Assembly: GCF_000368785.1 (NCBI RefSeq)
Contig: NZ_KB849683.1
Coordinates: 73,681 to 137,680, forward strand
Direction of reading: 5' to 3'
Length of the DNA: 64,000 nucleotides
Source of the DNA: Acinetobacter towneri DSM 14962 = CIP 107472
GTDB taxonomy: Bacteria > Pseudomonadota > Gammaproteobacteria > Pseudomonadales > Moraxellaceae
Shown: piece by piece, positions 17,491 through 27,688 of the stretch
Position numbering within the stretch: position 1 is the stretch's first letter
Layout of the letters: every line of letters begins with the position of its first letter
The notes under the pieces: generated by a model
The model's database searches: none
Seen by the model: the letters and a program-made list of their open reading frames with translations, nothing else
What the model was told of the DNA's origin: nothing
Translations under genes and position numbers: made by a program

Positions 17491-18729
17491 CTACATCATC
17501 ACAGCATGCATTTCCCACACATATTGACTGCGCATCAATTGCTTTAATTGTTTAAGGTCTTGATATTTTTCCAGTATCTCTTGCGCTCGAGCTAATTTTT
17601 GTTGAACATGTCGATAGTCTTGCTCATATTTTCGATACAAATCCTGCACTTTAATTTTACGGTTAGAATATAAAAACTGACTCCAATTAAAAGAGTAAAT
17701 AATGTCATCCACTTGCATTTGCAAAGTTTCTAACTGTTCTTCTAAAAGCAGGTTATACGCTTTTAATTGTTGATTGGCGAAAGATAAATTATGCTGCTGA
17801 CCCAACTGAATTTGCAAATTTAACAATGTCAATAAATCATTGGCTTCATAAGCCTGATTGGCTTGCTGCATCAATACGGTTTTTTCTTGTTTTTTCTGCT
17901 CATCTTGCTCACGATCTGGGTGAATCCACGCTGTAATTTTTAAGTAAATCGCTTTAATGGACTGATTTGCTAGTTTCTTGGCTTCTTCACGCTGTTGCTG
18001 TTTTTTTGCTGCTTTGGCTTTTTCACGGGCAATTTGCTGTTCGGCAAAAGCTTTTTGCGCACTACTCAACTGACTTAAAAAATCCAGCTCCTCTTGTTCT
18101 TGCATTTTTTGTTCAAATTTTTTTATAAAGTCATCTAAATCTAATGGATCATGCTGAAAATCAAAAAAATCTAGATCTAGGTCATATTCTTCACAAAGAA
18201 AATGCTTCAAAATTTCTAGCTTGAGCTGTGCCAAGCGCTCTTGTTCAGACTCATCATGTTCAAAACTATTTTGTTCACATTGTTCAACATTTTCGTCTTC
18301 TGACTCTGTTGCTGTTTTAGCTTCAGATCTTAAATCCACATCATCTGTGTCTAGCAATTCAATATGATGCCCATAACTGTTCAGCAATTCTGTTAAAAAC
18401 TGAACTTGTTCGGTAGACATCTGCTGCGAATCCAAAAGTTGTAAACTGAGTTGCTCAATTTTTTGATCCAGCTTAGTTTGCTGGGCTGCCGTCACTTTTT
18501 GTTGTTTTTGCTGAAGCAATTGTTGAATTTGCTGAAATATAACTTCACGCAATTGCGCATAAGTCGGTAAAATTTCACGGCTGGCACGTGCCTGAATATC
18601 GGCTTGTGCGGTCTGCCATTCATTCAAACGTATTTGTTCCTGCTCAATTTTTTGGCATAATTTCTGAAATTTTTTCTGTGCCGCAGAAAGTTTCTGCTCT
18701 GGCTCTAAAGTACTTTTCTGTAATTTCAT
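17491..18729 (-). CDS. J-domain-like, glutamine-rich coiled-coil protein
   Basis: 412 aa from the ATG at 18729; a TTG two codons earlier is the alternative. Long Q/E/K-rich segments (~10-110, 200-260 and 310-400) predict coiled coil. Residues ~120-200 are strongly acidic (EDENVEQCEQ, DLDLDFFDFQHDPLDLDD). Residues ~262-300 resemble a degenerate J-domain with the HPD tripeptide in WIHPDREQDEQKK and the following YEANDLLTLL helix. J-domains stimulate Hsp70 (DnaK) ATPase. No signal peptide or membrane segment. It stands alone between the SNF2 scar and pgm. Precise function unknown. Confidence 0.65.
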   Translation of the reverse strand: MKLQKSTLEPEQKLSAAQKKFQKLCQKIEQEQIRLNEWQTAQADIQARASREILPTYAQLREVIFQQIQQLLQQKQQKVTAAQQTKLDQKIEQLSLQLLDSQQMSTEQVQFLTELLNSYGHHIELLDTDDVDLRSEAKTATESEDENVEQCEQNSFEHDESEQERLAQLKLEILKHFLCEEYDLDLDFFDFQHDPLDLDDFIKKFEQKMQEQEELDFLSQLSSAQKAFAEQQIAREKAKAAKKQQQREEAKKLANQSIKAIYLKITAWIHPDREQDEQKKQEKTVLMQQANQAYEANDLLTLLNLQIQLGQQHNLSFANQQLKAYNLLLEEQLETLQMQVDDIIYSFNWSQFLYSNRKIKVQDLYRKYEQDYRHVQQKLARAQEILEKYQDLKQLKQLMRSQYVWEMHAVMM

Positions 18730-18979
18730 CTTCAATCATATCGAACACATAAGTCTGAGCCGTATTTTAACCAACTTCACTCAATAAAAAACACCCTTGC
18801 CATCACAACACCTTTTCTCATCCATGGTCTTTGACCTGCTCCATCTTGCAACAGCCCCACACACGGTTAATGACCTGAAACATCTTCAAGCAATTGATCT
18901 TCCATTCTATACAGCACATTACACACAGTTCGATTATCATAGGCAGCAATACGATTTTTCCAAATATTTAGGACAATAC

Positions 18980-20350
18980 ATGAGCACATTAACCTGTTTT
19001 AAAGCCTATGACATTCGCGGAAAATTGGGCACAGAACTCAATGAAGAGATTGCCTATAAAATTGGTCGTGCTTACGGACAAATTTACCAACCTAAAACCG
19101 TTGTAATTGGCTGCGATATTCGCCTTAGCAGCGAAGGCTTAAAGCAGGCCACCATTCGTGGTTTAAATGATGCAGGGGTCAATGTGCTCGACTTGGGAAT
19201 GACAGGCACAGAAGAAGTCTATTTCGCAGCCTTTCATTTAGACGTGCAAGGTGGCATTGAAGTAACTGCCAGCCATAACCCCATGGACTACAACGGCATG
19301 AAACTGGTACGTGAAAATGCACGTCCGATTAGTGCCGATACCGGCCTAAAAGACATTCAGGCTTTGGCAGAATCGGGCGAATTTACCCCAGTTGAGCACA
19401 AAGGTAGTACTCAAAGCTACAATATTTTGCCTGAATTTATTGAACATTTAATGACGTATATCGAGCCTAGCAAAATTCGCCCAATGAAACTGGTCATGAA
19501 TGCAGGCAATGGCGCTGCAGGACATGTGGTCGATGCAATTGAGCAAAAATTCAAAGCTCTGAATATCCCTGTTGAGTTTGTCAAAATTCACAATGATGCC
19601 GATGGCACCTTCCCCAATGGTATCCCCAACCCAATTTTAGTGGAAAACCGCGATAGTACCCGCAATGCCGTATTAGAGCATCAAGCCGACATGGGCATTG
19701 CGTGGGATGGTGACTTTGATCGCTGTTTCTTGTTCGATGAAAAAGGCCAGTTTATTGAAGGCTATTATATTGTCGGCTTATTGGCACAGGCGTTTTTGCT
19801 CAAACAAGCAGGCGAAAAAATCGTGCATGACCCGCGTTTGGTCTGGAATACCTTTGATGTAGTCGCGCAATATCAGGGTGAAGCGATTCAATCTAAATCT
19901 GGGCATGCCTTTATTAAAGATGTGATGCGTGAGCACAATGCCGTTTACGGTGGTGAAATGAGTGCACACCATTATTTCCGTGATTTCGCCTATTGTGACA
20001 GCGGCATGATTCCATGGTTATTGGTGCTTTCTGTGTTGTCTGAAACAGGACAATCGCTATCGAGTCTGGTCGAAGAAATGATTGCCAAGTTCCCATGTTC
20101 GGGCGAAATTAACTTTAAAGTGGCCGATACTCAAGCCACCATCCAAAAAATCTTTGAGCATTATGCCAACCAAAACCCAGCGATTGACCAAACGGATGGT
20201 GTGAGCCTTGACTTTGGTGCATGGCGTTTTAATGTGCGTGCGTCAAATACTGAGCCATTATTGCGCTTAAATATTGAAAGCCGTCGTGATCAAAATCCAC
20301 GCCCAATGCAGGACTATGTGGATGAGTTGACACAATTGATTCAAGCTTAA
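18980..20350 (+). CDS. pgm: Phosphomannomutase/phosphoglucomutase
   Basis: 456 aa from the ATG at 18980, which has TTAGGACA just upstream and begins [17 protein letters not shown], the conserved N-terminus. The open frame extends 61 codons further upstream, but that part has no family similarity. The phosphoserine loop is [12 protein letters not shown], the metal loop DGDFDRC and the sugar-binding loop [12 protein letters not shown]. It interconverts hexose-6-phosphate and hexose-1-phosphate (glucose, possibly mannose), feeding GalU. It is the conserved end of the Acinetobacter K locus and converges on galE. Confidence 0.93.
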   Translation: MSTLTCFKAYDIRGKLGTELNEEIAYKIGRAYGQIYQPKTVVIGCDIRLSSEGLKQATIRGLNDAGVNVLDLGMTGTEEVYFAAFHLDVQGGIEVTASHNPMDYNGMKLVRENARPISADTGLKDIQALAESGEFTPVEHKGSTQSYNILPEFIEHLMTYIEPSKIRPMKLVMNAGNGAAGHVVDAIEQKFKALNIPVEFVKIHNDADGTFPNGIPNPILVENRDSTRNAVLEHQADMGIAWDGDFDRCFLFDEKGQFIEGYYIVGLLAQAFLLKQAGEKIVHDPRLVWNTFDVVAQYQGEAIQSKSGHAFIKDVMREHNAVYGGEMSAHHYFRDFAYCDSGMIPWLLVLSVLSETGQSLSSLVEEMIAKFPCSGEINFKVADTQATIQKIFEHYANQNPAIDQTDGVSLDFGAWRFNVRASNTEPLLRLNIESRRDQNPRPMQDYVDELTQLIQA

Positions 20351-20374
20351 TCTGAAAAATCAAAGCAATATAAA

Positions 20375-20400
20375 AATGGGAGTCAAAACTGACTCCCATT
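20375..20400. terminator. Bidirectional terminator between pgm and galE
   Basis: AATGGGAGTC (20375-20384) and GACTCCCATT (20391-20400) form a perfect 10-bp stem with a 6-base loop, flanked by A-rich and T-rich sequence on the two sides. It lies between two convergent stops. Confidence 0.8.
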
Positions 20401-20440
20401 GTTTATGCCCTAAACTTTGTGGCTGAGTGTATGGCTAGAA

Positions 20441-21466
20441 TCATTCATCTTGACGATAACCATTCGGATTCTGCTTTTGCCAGTTCCAACTATCAGCCAA
20501 CATATCTTCTAGGCCATATTGTGGTGTCCAGCCCAGTTCTTGCAAGGCGCGGCTATTATCTGCAAAAGATATCGCCACATCGCCTTCACGACGTGGTGCA
20601 AACTCAAATGGAATCTGCACACCATTGACCTGTTGAAAAGTATTTTTTACTTGCAGCACCGAAATCCCATTACCCGTACCAATATTCCAAGCACGGCAAC
20701 CCTGGGCAGTCAAACGGTTATTCAAGGCACATAAATGCGCATTGGCCAAATCGACCACATGAATATAATCGCGCACGCCTGTACCATCTGGCGTGGCATA
20801 ATCCTGCCCAAAAATTGACAGTTTTTCACGACGTCCAACCGCCACTTGGGTGACATAAGGCATTAAATTATTTGGAATGCCTTGTGGGTCTTCGCCTATG
20901 CAGCCACTTTTATGTGCCCCCACAGGGTTAAAATAACGCAATAATGCAATCGACCAACGCTCATCGGCAAGGGCTGCTTTTTGTAAGAGCTGTTCCACAA
21001 TCAGCTTGGTATAGCCATAGTTATTGCTTGGCATACCCGTTGGCATCTCTTCATTCAACGGCGAAATATTGGATTCGTCATATACTGTAGCCGATGAACT
21101 AAACACCAGTTTAAACACATGCGCGCGTTGCATCGCCTGGAACAAGCTAATTGAACCCGCAATATTGTTGTCAAAATAGCTCAGTGGAATTTGTTGGCTT
21201 TCTCCCACTGCTTTGAGTCCTGCAAAATGAATCACTGCATCAATTTGATGTGCAGCAAACACAGCATCCAAAGCAGCAGCATCACGAATATCACCCTGAA
21301 TAAAATGCAAGGTTTTGCCCGTCAGTTGCTGCACCCGCGCCAATGACTCTGCCGAGCTATTGGACAAATTATCTAGCACCACCACGCTGTGCCCTGCATT
21401 CAGCAACTCGACACAGGTATGTGAACCAATATAGCCAGCACCGCCTGTGACTAAAACATTAGCCAT
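20441..21466 (-). CDS. galE: UDP-glucose/UDP-GlcNAc 4-epimerase (GalE/Gne1)
   Basis: 341 aa short-chain dehydrogenase/reductase. The NAD motif GGAGYIGSH is at residues 8-16, and the catalytic triad is in SSSATVY and NNYGYTK. It interconverts UDP-Glc/UDP-Gal, and in Acinetobacter K loci the Gne1 homologue supplies UDP-GalNAc, which Gna at 37399 would need if it makes GalNAcA. The start overlaps the gpi stop by 8 bp, so it is last in the galU-ugd-gpi-galE stretch. Confidence 0.9.
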   Translation of the reverse strand: MANVLVTGGAGYIGSHTCVELLNAGHSVVVLDNLSNSSAESLARVQQLTGKTLHFIQGDIRDAAALDAVFAAHQIDAVIHFAGLKAVGESQQIPLSYFDNNIAGSISLFQAMQRAHVFKLVFSSSATVYDESNISPLNEEMPTGMPSNNYGYTKLIVEQLLQKAALADERWSIALLRYFNPVGAHKSGCIGEDPQGIPNNLMPYVTQVAVGRREKLSIFGQDYATPDGTGVRDYIHVVDLANAHLCALNNRLTAQGCRAWNIGTGNGISVLQVKNTFQQVNGVQIPFEFAPRREGDVAISFADNSRALQELGWTPQYGLEDMLADSWNWQKQNPNGYRQDE

Positions 21467-23180
21467 CTATTTTTCCTAATAAAATTTTTAATAAACCTTG
21501 AGTCGATGCATCAAGTGCCGATAAATCCTGTTGCTGCCCATTTAAAATAGGCAAGAGCTGATTGGCAATTTCCTTACCTTTTTCTACGCCCCATTGGTCA
21601 AAGGGATTGATATTCCACAGCACTGATTGCACAAAGACTTTATGTTCATACAGGGCAATCAACATGCCCAAGCTATACGGATTGAGTTCTTGCAATAAAA
21701 TACTGCTACTTGGCTGATTACCACTGTACTGCTTATATGCCGCTAAGCCATCTAATTCCTGCTGATCTAAAGCCTGATTGCCAAAGGCCAAAAGCCGCGA
21801 TTGTGCCAAACAGTTGGACAAGGCTAAATGATGCTGCTCCACCAAAGCCTCAGCATTTTCCGCATAGGTAAATTGATTGGCATTATAACGCTGCACAGGG
21901 GCAATAAAATCACAGCTGACCGCATGTGTCCCTTGATGCAACAATTGATAGAACGCATGCTGTGCATTCGGCCCGACCTCACCCCAAACAATCGGGCAAG
22001 TATCGACGCTCACCGCCTCGCCATTACGCTGAATCGACTTGCCATTCGATTCCATTTCTAATTGCTGTAAATACGAAGCGAAGTATTTTAAACGTCCATC
22101 ATAAGGCAAGACCGCATGAGTCTGAATATTCAGGAAATTATTATTCCACACCCCCAGCAAACCCATCAGCACTGGGATGTTCTGATCAAATGCAGCATTT
22201 TGAAAATGCTGATCAACCGCATGTGCACCTGCTAAAAACCGCTGAAAACCCGCAACGCCAATGGTCAGGGCAATCGGTAAGCCAATACACGACCATAACG
22301 AATAGCGACCACCCACCCAATCCCACAGCAAGAGCTGATTTTCAGGACAAATGCCCCAAGCAGTCATTTTATCGGCTTTGGTGGATACCCCAATAAAGTG
22401 ATGTTTCAGAATTTGCGCGTGTGTGCCCAAAGCCTTTTCCAGCCATTGTTTCACCGTTTGCGCATTGGATAAGGTATCAATGGTGCCAAAAGACTTGGAC
22501 GAAATAATAAACAAGGTCGTTTCAGGACGCAGACGATGCAGCAATTCAGATAACTGGCTGCCATCCATGGTGGACACAAAATGTACATTCAGTGGTTTTT
22601 CAGTCGCCACTTTAAAATCAGATAAGGCTTGGGTCACCATCAACGGGCCTAAATCTGAGCCACCCACACCAATATTGACCACATCCTGAATCACTTCACC
22701 CGTGGCACCACGGTATTGGCCTGCATGGATTTTTTCCACCAAGGCATACATACGCTCAAGCTGGGTATGCACTTGCTCAGTCAATGCAGCGTAGGCATCG
22801 GTCTGTTCGGAACCGCTTGCTGCTGTGCTGGTCGCAGGCAAACGCAAGGCCCAATGCATCGCATCGCGCTGTTCGGTATAGTTGATTTTCTCTGAGCCAG
22901 TTACTGTTGAAAATAAACGTCCAATCCACTCAGCAAGCTGACTCTGCTGTGCAAACTGAACCAGGGTCTGCAACACCTTGGCATCAATCCGATGCTTGCT
23001 ATAGTCAAACAGCACACTGTCCAAAGCCACCGAGAAACGCTGAAAACGCTGCGGATCTTGAGCAAACAGCTGATTTAAATGCAGTTGCTGAAACTGCTGC
23101 TGCAATTGTTGTAACTGCGGCAAGGCATTGTCATTTGGAGAAATCGAGCTTTGCGTCTGTGGCATTGTGCTACGAATCAT
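21459..23180 (-). CDS. gpi: Glucose-6-phosphate isomerase
   Basis: 573 aa. The isomerase signatures are present: [33 protein letters not shown] and the C-terminal [11 protein letters not shown]. The active-site segment [20 protein letters not shown] and [14 protein letters not shown] are intact. The start overlaps the preceding ugd stop (TAATG). An internal ATG five codons in (MPQTQSS) could be the true start. It links fructose-6-P and glucose-6-P for sugar nucleotide supply and is a conserved K-locus gene. Confidence 0.93.
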   Translation of the reverse strand: MIRSTMPQTQSSISPNDNALPQLQQLQQQFQQLHLNQLFAQDPQRFQRFSVALDSVLFDYSKHRIDAKVLQTLVQFAQQSQLAEWIGRLFSTVTGSEKINYTEQRDAMHWALRLPATSTAASGSEQTDAYAALTEQVHTQLERMYALVEKIHAGQYRGATGEVIQDVVNIGVGGSDLGPLMVTQALSDFKVATEKPLNVHFVSTMDGSQLSELLHRLRPETTLFIISSKSFGTIDTLSNAQTVKQWLEKALGTHAQILKHHFIGVSTKADKMTAWGICPENQLLLWDWVGGRYSLWSCIGLPIALTIGVAGFQRFLAGAHAVDQHFQNAAFDQNIPVLMGLLGVWNNNFLNIQTHAVLPYDGRLKYFASYLQQLEMESNGKSIQRNGEAVSVDTCPIVWGEVGPNAQHAFYQLLHQGTHAVSCDFIAPVQRYNANQFTYAENAEALVEQHHLALSNCLAQSRLLAFGNQALDQQELDGLAAYKQYSGNQPSSSILLQELNPYSLGMLIALYEHKVFVQSVLWNINPFDQWGVEKGKEIANQLLPILNGQQQDLSALDASTQGLLKILLGKIDG

Positions 23181-24448
23181 TAGCGACCGACTCCCATATA
23201 AGCAAAACCTTGTGCCTTCACAAATTCAGGATCATAAATATTGCGACCATCCAAAATCAGTGGATGCTGCATCTGCTGCAACAAAGTTGGATAATCCAAA
23301 CTCCAATATTGTTTCCACGCAGTCAACACACATAATGCCGATGCACCTTCGACGGCTTGGTATTGGTCTGTACATAAAATCAGATCATCGCGCTGACCAT
23401 ACTGTGCCACAATTTCAGGCAAGGCTTGTGGGTCGTGCAATTTGACCGTCACACCCTGCGCCCACAACGCAGGCAACATCACATGAATGGGAGAATGTTG
23501 CACCCTTGCGGTATTTTCTTTAAAGGCTGCGCCCCAAATGGCCACAGTTTTGCCGTTTAAATCGCCCTGATAATAATTCCACAACTTTCTAAACAAGAGT
23601 TCTTTTTGTTGTTCGTTAATGTCCCAGACCTGCGCCAACAGCTGACTTTTCACCCCTGTGGTGGATACGGTACTGGCCAGAGTCTGAATATCATGGCTAA
23701 AGTTTTCACCACCAAACCCCGCACCAGGATACATATAAGATGCACCAATACGGCTATCTGCCGCCATACCCTGTCGCACATGTTCAATATCAATCCCCAG
23801 TTTTTCTGCCACCACCGCCAAGTCATTGATATAACTGATACGGGTTGCCAGCATGCCTGAAATACTCAGTTTGGTAAATTCTGCATCCAACACGGGCATA
23901 AACAGGTATTGCTGCGCACGTGGAAATAAGGGGCGGAGTAATTCTTTGAGTTTGACTTGCGCACGTTCATTTTCACAACCCACCGTGAGTTGCTGTGCGC
24001 GGGTCATACTTTGAATGGCATTACCCTCTTGAATCATGTCGGGCAAATACATCCAGTCATCTTGTGGCAAGATTTTTTGCAGGCGCTGTGTGCCATTTAA
24101 ACCCAAAGTCGACGCATTGATCATCAGTTTAGGGTGAATGATCGGACGTTGTTGCAACTGCCGCAAAACGGTTAAGGCGTGGGTTTCTTCAGTCGGGTTC
24201 AAACTGAGTAGATACACATCCACATCTAAAGGCAATGCAGCAAAATCACAATAGTGTAAAAAACCCTTGCTGCATTGTTGTTGTAATAACAGGCTCAAGG
24301 CTTGGTCTTGAAAGCTGAAATGCTGCTGTTCTAGTGGATGTGCAGCATCCTGAAAGATATCGCACCAATAGACTTGATGCCCACATTCTGCCAAGAGTGC
24401 AGACATCACGCCTGCATAGAGGGTTTTTCCAAAGACTGCGACTTTCAA
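23180..24448 (-). CDS. ugd: Ugd-family nucleotide-sugar dehydrogenase, catalytic cysteine missing
   Basis: 422 aa from a TTG start at 24448 with AGGAAC 7 bp upstream. The Rossmann start is divergent ([17 protein letters not shown]) and the substrate segment reads [20 protein letters not shown]. The active-site motif, normally GG-S/Y-C-F/L-x-KD, reads [10 protein letters not shown], so neither the nucleophilic Cys nor the KD lysine is present. The position between galU and gpi is that of ugd in Acinetobacter K loci. Classic Ugd oxidises UDP-glucose to UDP-glucuronate through a Cys thioester. This copy may be divergent in mechanism or activity. Another Ugd with an intact Cys lies at 34949. Confidence 0.8.
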   Translation of the reverse strand: MKVAVFGKTLYAGVMSALLAECGHQVYWCDIFQDAAHPLEQQHFSFQDQALSLLLQQQCSKGFLHYCDFAALPLDVDVYLLSLNPTEETHALTVLRQLQQRPIIHPKLMINASTLGLNGTQRLQKILPQDDWMYLPDMIQEGNAIQSMTRAQQLTVGCENERAQVKLKELLRPLFPRAQQYLFMPVLDAEFTKLSISGMLATRISYINDLAVVAEKLGIDIEHVRQGMAADSRIGASYMYPGAGFGGENFSHDIQTLASTVSTTGVKSQLLAQVWDINEQQKELLFRKLWNYYQGDLNGKTVAIWGAAFKENTARVQHSPIHVMLPALWAQGVTVKLHDPQALPEIVAQYGQRDDLILCTDQYQAVEGASALCVLTAWKQYWSLDYPTLLQQMQHPLILDGRNIYDPEFVKAQGFAYMGVGR

Positions 24449-24586
24449 AATGTGTTCCTATGCATTGGTTGATGCTGTTTATTTCACAAGGTTCCTCCCT
24501 GAGCAAGAGTTTAAGCACTGCTTTAAATTCTTGCGTAAGAAGGGAGTCTAGGAGAGATTTTCTAATCTTCCCCCCATTAATCACCT

Positions 24587-25468
24587 TTATGATTCAAGCT
24601 TTAACTCTTGAATCAAGGCTTTAAAATCATCGCCTAGTTTTGGATGATCGAGCCCATAATGCAACACTGCTTTTAAGTAACCTAACTTGCTGCCACAGTC
24701 AAAAGTCTGACCTTGCATACGGTAAGCTTCCACCACACTATTTTGCTGCAACATGGCAATCGCATCGGTCAATTGAATTTCATTGCCTGCCCCTTTAGGG
24801 GTGTTTTCGAGCAAAGTCATAATTTCTGCAGGCAAGACATAACGCCCCACCACCAATAAATTAGAAGGTGCCGTGCCTACTGCAGGTTTTTCGACAATGC
24901 CCTGCATCACTGTACTTTCACCTTCAGCAGGTGCTGCTGCTACATCGACAATACCGTATTGATCGACCAGATGATCTGGCACTGCTTCGACCATAATCTG
25001 TGCGGCATGGCTTTGCTCAAAACGCTGAATCATACGTGCCAAGTCATTTTGTGCAGCATCATCTTTAACCAATACATCGGGCAACAGTACCGCAAAAGCA
25101 TCATTGCCCACTACAGATTTAGCACATAAAACAGCATGCCCTAAGCCTAAAGGTTGTGGCTGACGTACACTCACGACACTGACATGCGCAGGTAAAATTT
25201 CGGTAATTTCTTTGAGCAAATCCAGTTTTTGTTTTTGTTCCAAAGTGGTTTCTAGCTCAAAGTTACGGTCAAAGTAGTTTTCAATGGAGGCTTTAGATGA
25301 ATGGGTCACCAAAATAATTTGCTCAATCCCTGCTGCCACTGCTTCATGCACCACATATTCAATCGCAGGACGATCGACCACAGTCACCATTTCTTTGGGA
25401 ATGGCTTTACTGGCTGGCAGAAAACGGGTGCCTAAACCTGCAACGGGTAAAATGGCTTTTTTAATCAT
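24587..25468 (-). CDS. galU: UTP-glucose-1-phosphate uridylyltransferase
   Basis: 293 aa, normal for GalU. The nucleotide-binding start AGLGTRFLPASKAIPKEM is at residues ~10-27, and the sugar-binding region includes GIVEKP and GNEIQLTDAI. It makes UDP-glucose from glucose-1-P and UTP, the entry point for UDP-Gal and UDP-GlcA. It stands 138 bp upstream of ugd on the same strand and 88 bp downstream of gdr. Confidence 0.95.
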   Translation of the reverse strand: MIKKAILPVAGLGTRFLPASKAIPKEMVTVVDRPAIEYVVHEAVAAGIEQIILVTHSSKASIENYFDRNFELETTLEQKQKLDLLKEITEILPAHVSVVSVRQPQPLGLGHAVLCAKSVVGNDAFAVLLPDVLVKDDAAQNDLARMIQRFEQSHAAQIMVEAVPDHLVDQYGIVDVAAAPAEGESTVMQGIVEKPAVGTAPSNLLVVGRYVLPAEIMTLLENTPKGAGNEIQLTDAIAMLQQNSVVEAYRMQGQTFDCGSKLGYLKAVLHYGLDHPKLGDDFKALIQELKLES

Positions 25469-25556
25469 CTCAGATACCTAATTTCACACAAATTTTTTAG
25501 TTAAATTTTACTCATCAACAAGTTGAACTGACTTACTTCAACTTAGTTTTTGAAAT

Positions 25557-27476
25557 TTAGTTCACCTTAATTTCTGTACCACGGGCATAACCATCCACAT
25601 AGTGTTCAAGCTGTGCTAAAGCCCAGTCGATATCACTTTGAATTGCGGTTAAGTCATGCATACGCTCAAACACCATCAGCAACTCATCCAACGGATACAT
25701 TTTTTCATAAGAACGCAAAATACGACTGTGCTGGGTCACTTCGGTATTATCGGCATCAATCAACAATTCTTCGTAAAGTTTTTCGCCTGGGCGTAAGCCT
25801 GAATATTGAATTTCAATATCACCTTCCTGACTGCCTGTTTCTCGTACTTTTAAACCACTCAGTGCAATCATTTGGCGGGCTAAATCCTGAATGCGTACAG
25901 GTTCACCCATATCCAGCAGGAAGACATCGCCCCCCTGACCTAAAGCACCCGCCTGAATCACCAATTGCGAGGCTTCTGGAATGGTCATAAAGTAACGGGT
26001 GACTTCAGGATCAGTCACGGTAATGGGCCCACCTTTGGCAATTTGCTGCTTAAACAACGGCACCACCGAACCCGATGAACCCAAGACATTCCCAAAGCGG
26101 ACAATGCTAATTTGGGTCTGATCTTGCGCTTCTGCCATCGCCTGACAATACAACTCTGCCATACGTTTAGACGCCCCCATGACATTGGTTGGACGCACGG
26201 CTTTATCGGTAGAAATGAGTACAAATGTTTCCACACCTGTTTTGACCGCTGCATTTAAGCTAAATGCCGTACCAATGGCGTTGTTTTTCAAACCTGCCAA
26301 TGGGTTACATTCTACCAAGGGCACGTGTTTGTAAGCAGCCGCATGGTACACGGTTTGAACCCTATACTGTTCCATCACTCGCTCTAGTTTGGCCTGCTCT
26401 AGCACTGAACCTAAAATTGGGATAATCGTGACATCGCTATTTAAGCGTAATTCTTTGTCAATGCTGTACAACGCAAATTCGGTCAGTTCATAAATTACCA
26501 AGGCTTTGGGTTTGTTTTTGACAATTTGACGACACAATTCAGAACCAATGGACCCCCCCGCCCCTGTAACCAAGACCATTTTGTCTTGAATATTTTTAGC
26601 CAACAGTTCGGGTACAGGCGGCACAGGGTCACGCCCGAGCAAGTCAATAATATCGACTTCCTGAATATCAGATACGCGAATTTCACCATCGACCAGTTTG
26701 GTCAGTCCTGGAATTTCGGTAATTTTAATATGTGCAGGTTCTAAAAATTTAACAATCTCGCTTTTACGCATCCGCCCGACAGAAGGCAACGCAATCAAAA
26801 TTTCATCAATATGCTTTTTCGGCATGACTTTTAATGCTGTTTCTGCATCATAGACTTTTAAACGACCCAACTGTTGCCCAGTGAGTGATGGATCATCATC
26901 TATAAATAATACGGGTAAGTGTTCATCGGAATTGTAGAGTGCTGCTGCAATTTGCTGTCCTGCATTGCCTGCACCATAAATCGCCACACGTTTTTTTTGT
27001 ACATCAGCTTGTAAATAAGAACGCACGATAAAGCGAATAAAACCGCGGCTAAACCAAACCCATGCGAACATGAGAAATCCGAACATGAGCGGAATAGAAG
27101 TGGGAATAAAGGCATCAGTAAAGTAAGCCAGCGCATACAACCCTGTCACAGTCAATGAAGTGCCCAACCCCAATTTGACCATAAACAGTTCGCTGTAGGT
27201 GCGCACAATAAAGCGATATACCCCAAAAATAAACAGCGATACAACGGCAATCACACTCGCCCATACCGAACCAAAAGCCAAATTGGGTACAACTTCTGCC
27301 CCCAAATCAAACTGACGAATGGCATAACATAGCCACAGCAATACAGGAAATACACAGAAATCCAGCACAACTAAAAATGCGAGTTTGGCAGCGCGCGGGG
27401 ATTCTACAGCAGGTTCGATCATGGATTTCACGGAATGAAGCTTCTCAATTTTTTGCTGAGTATTGTCTATGAACAT
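25557..27476 (-). CDS. gdr: UDP-GlcNAc C4,6-dehydratase (membrane type, PglF/WbpM family)
   Basis: 639 aa. About four N-terminal membrane helices (residues ~30-160) precede a CoA-binding-like Rossmann fold (VAIYGAGNAGQQIA) and the catalytic SDR domain with VTGAGGSIGSELC. The active site has the NVMGASK arrangement, in which Met replaces the usual Tyr, as in this family. The product UDP-2-acetamido-2,6-dideoxy-4-keto-hexose is the precursor of QuiNAc4N, made with the aminotransferase at 27689 and the acyltransferase at 29424. A later ATG at residue 19 is a possible start. 212 bp separate it from the aminotransferase gene. Confidence 0.93.
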   Translation of the reverse strand: MFIDNTQQKIEKLHSVKSMIEPAVESPRAAKLAFLVVLDFCVFPVLLWLCYAIRQFDLGAEVVPNLAFGSVWASVIAVVSLFIFGVYRFIVRTYSELFMVKLGLGTSLTVTGLYALAYFTDAFIPTSIPLMFGFLMFAWVWFSRGFIRFIVRSYLQADVQKKRVAIYGAGNAGQQIAAALYNSDEHLPVLFIDDDPSLTGQQLGRLKVYDAETALKVMPKKHIDEILIALPSVGRMRKSEIVKFLEPAHIKITEIPGLTKLVDGEIRVSDIQEVDIIDLLGRDPVPPVPELLAKNIQDKMVLVTGAGGSIGSELCRQIVKNKPKALVIYELTEFALYSIDKELRLNSDVTIIPILGSVLEQAKLERVMEQYRVQTVYHAAAYKHVPLVECNPLAGLKNNAIGTAFSLNAAVKTGVETFVLISTDKAVRPTNVMGASKRMAELYCQAMAEAQDQTQISIVRFGNVLGSSGSVVPLFKQQIAKGGPITVTDPEVTRYFMTIPEASQLVIQAGALGQGGDVFLLDMGEPVRIQDLARQMIALSGLKVRETGSQEGDIEIQYSGLRPGEKLYEELLIDADNTEVTQHSRILRSYEKMYPLDELLMVFERMHDLTAIQSDIDWALAQLEHYVDGYARGTEIKVN

Positions 27477-27688
27477 ACTTCAAAAACAACACTCAGTTCA
27501 CACTATTTTTATAAAAGTATGATATATGAATTTGCAGTATTTTTCTCTATTTTCAGTTTAAAGATTAGATGACTCTATCGCGCTGCAAGAGCCGAATGAT
27601 GTAAAGCTAAACAACCAACCTAACGCAGCCCTTTGCGCCCTATCGCAAGATGAAGATCACCACTAGAAGGCTGCATCACAAGTATGGC

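Noticed and set aside
18797..18979. 61-codon N-terminal extension of the phosphomannomutase frame
   Set aside because: No family similarity; a good ribosome site and the conserved start [11 protein letters not shown] are at 18980.
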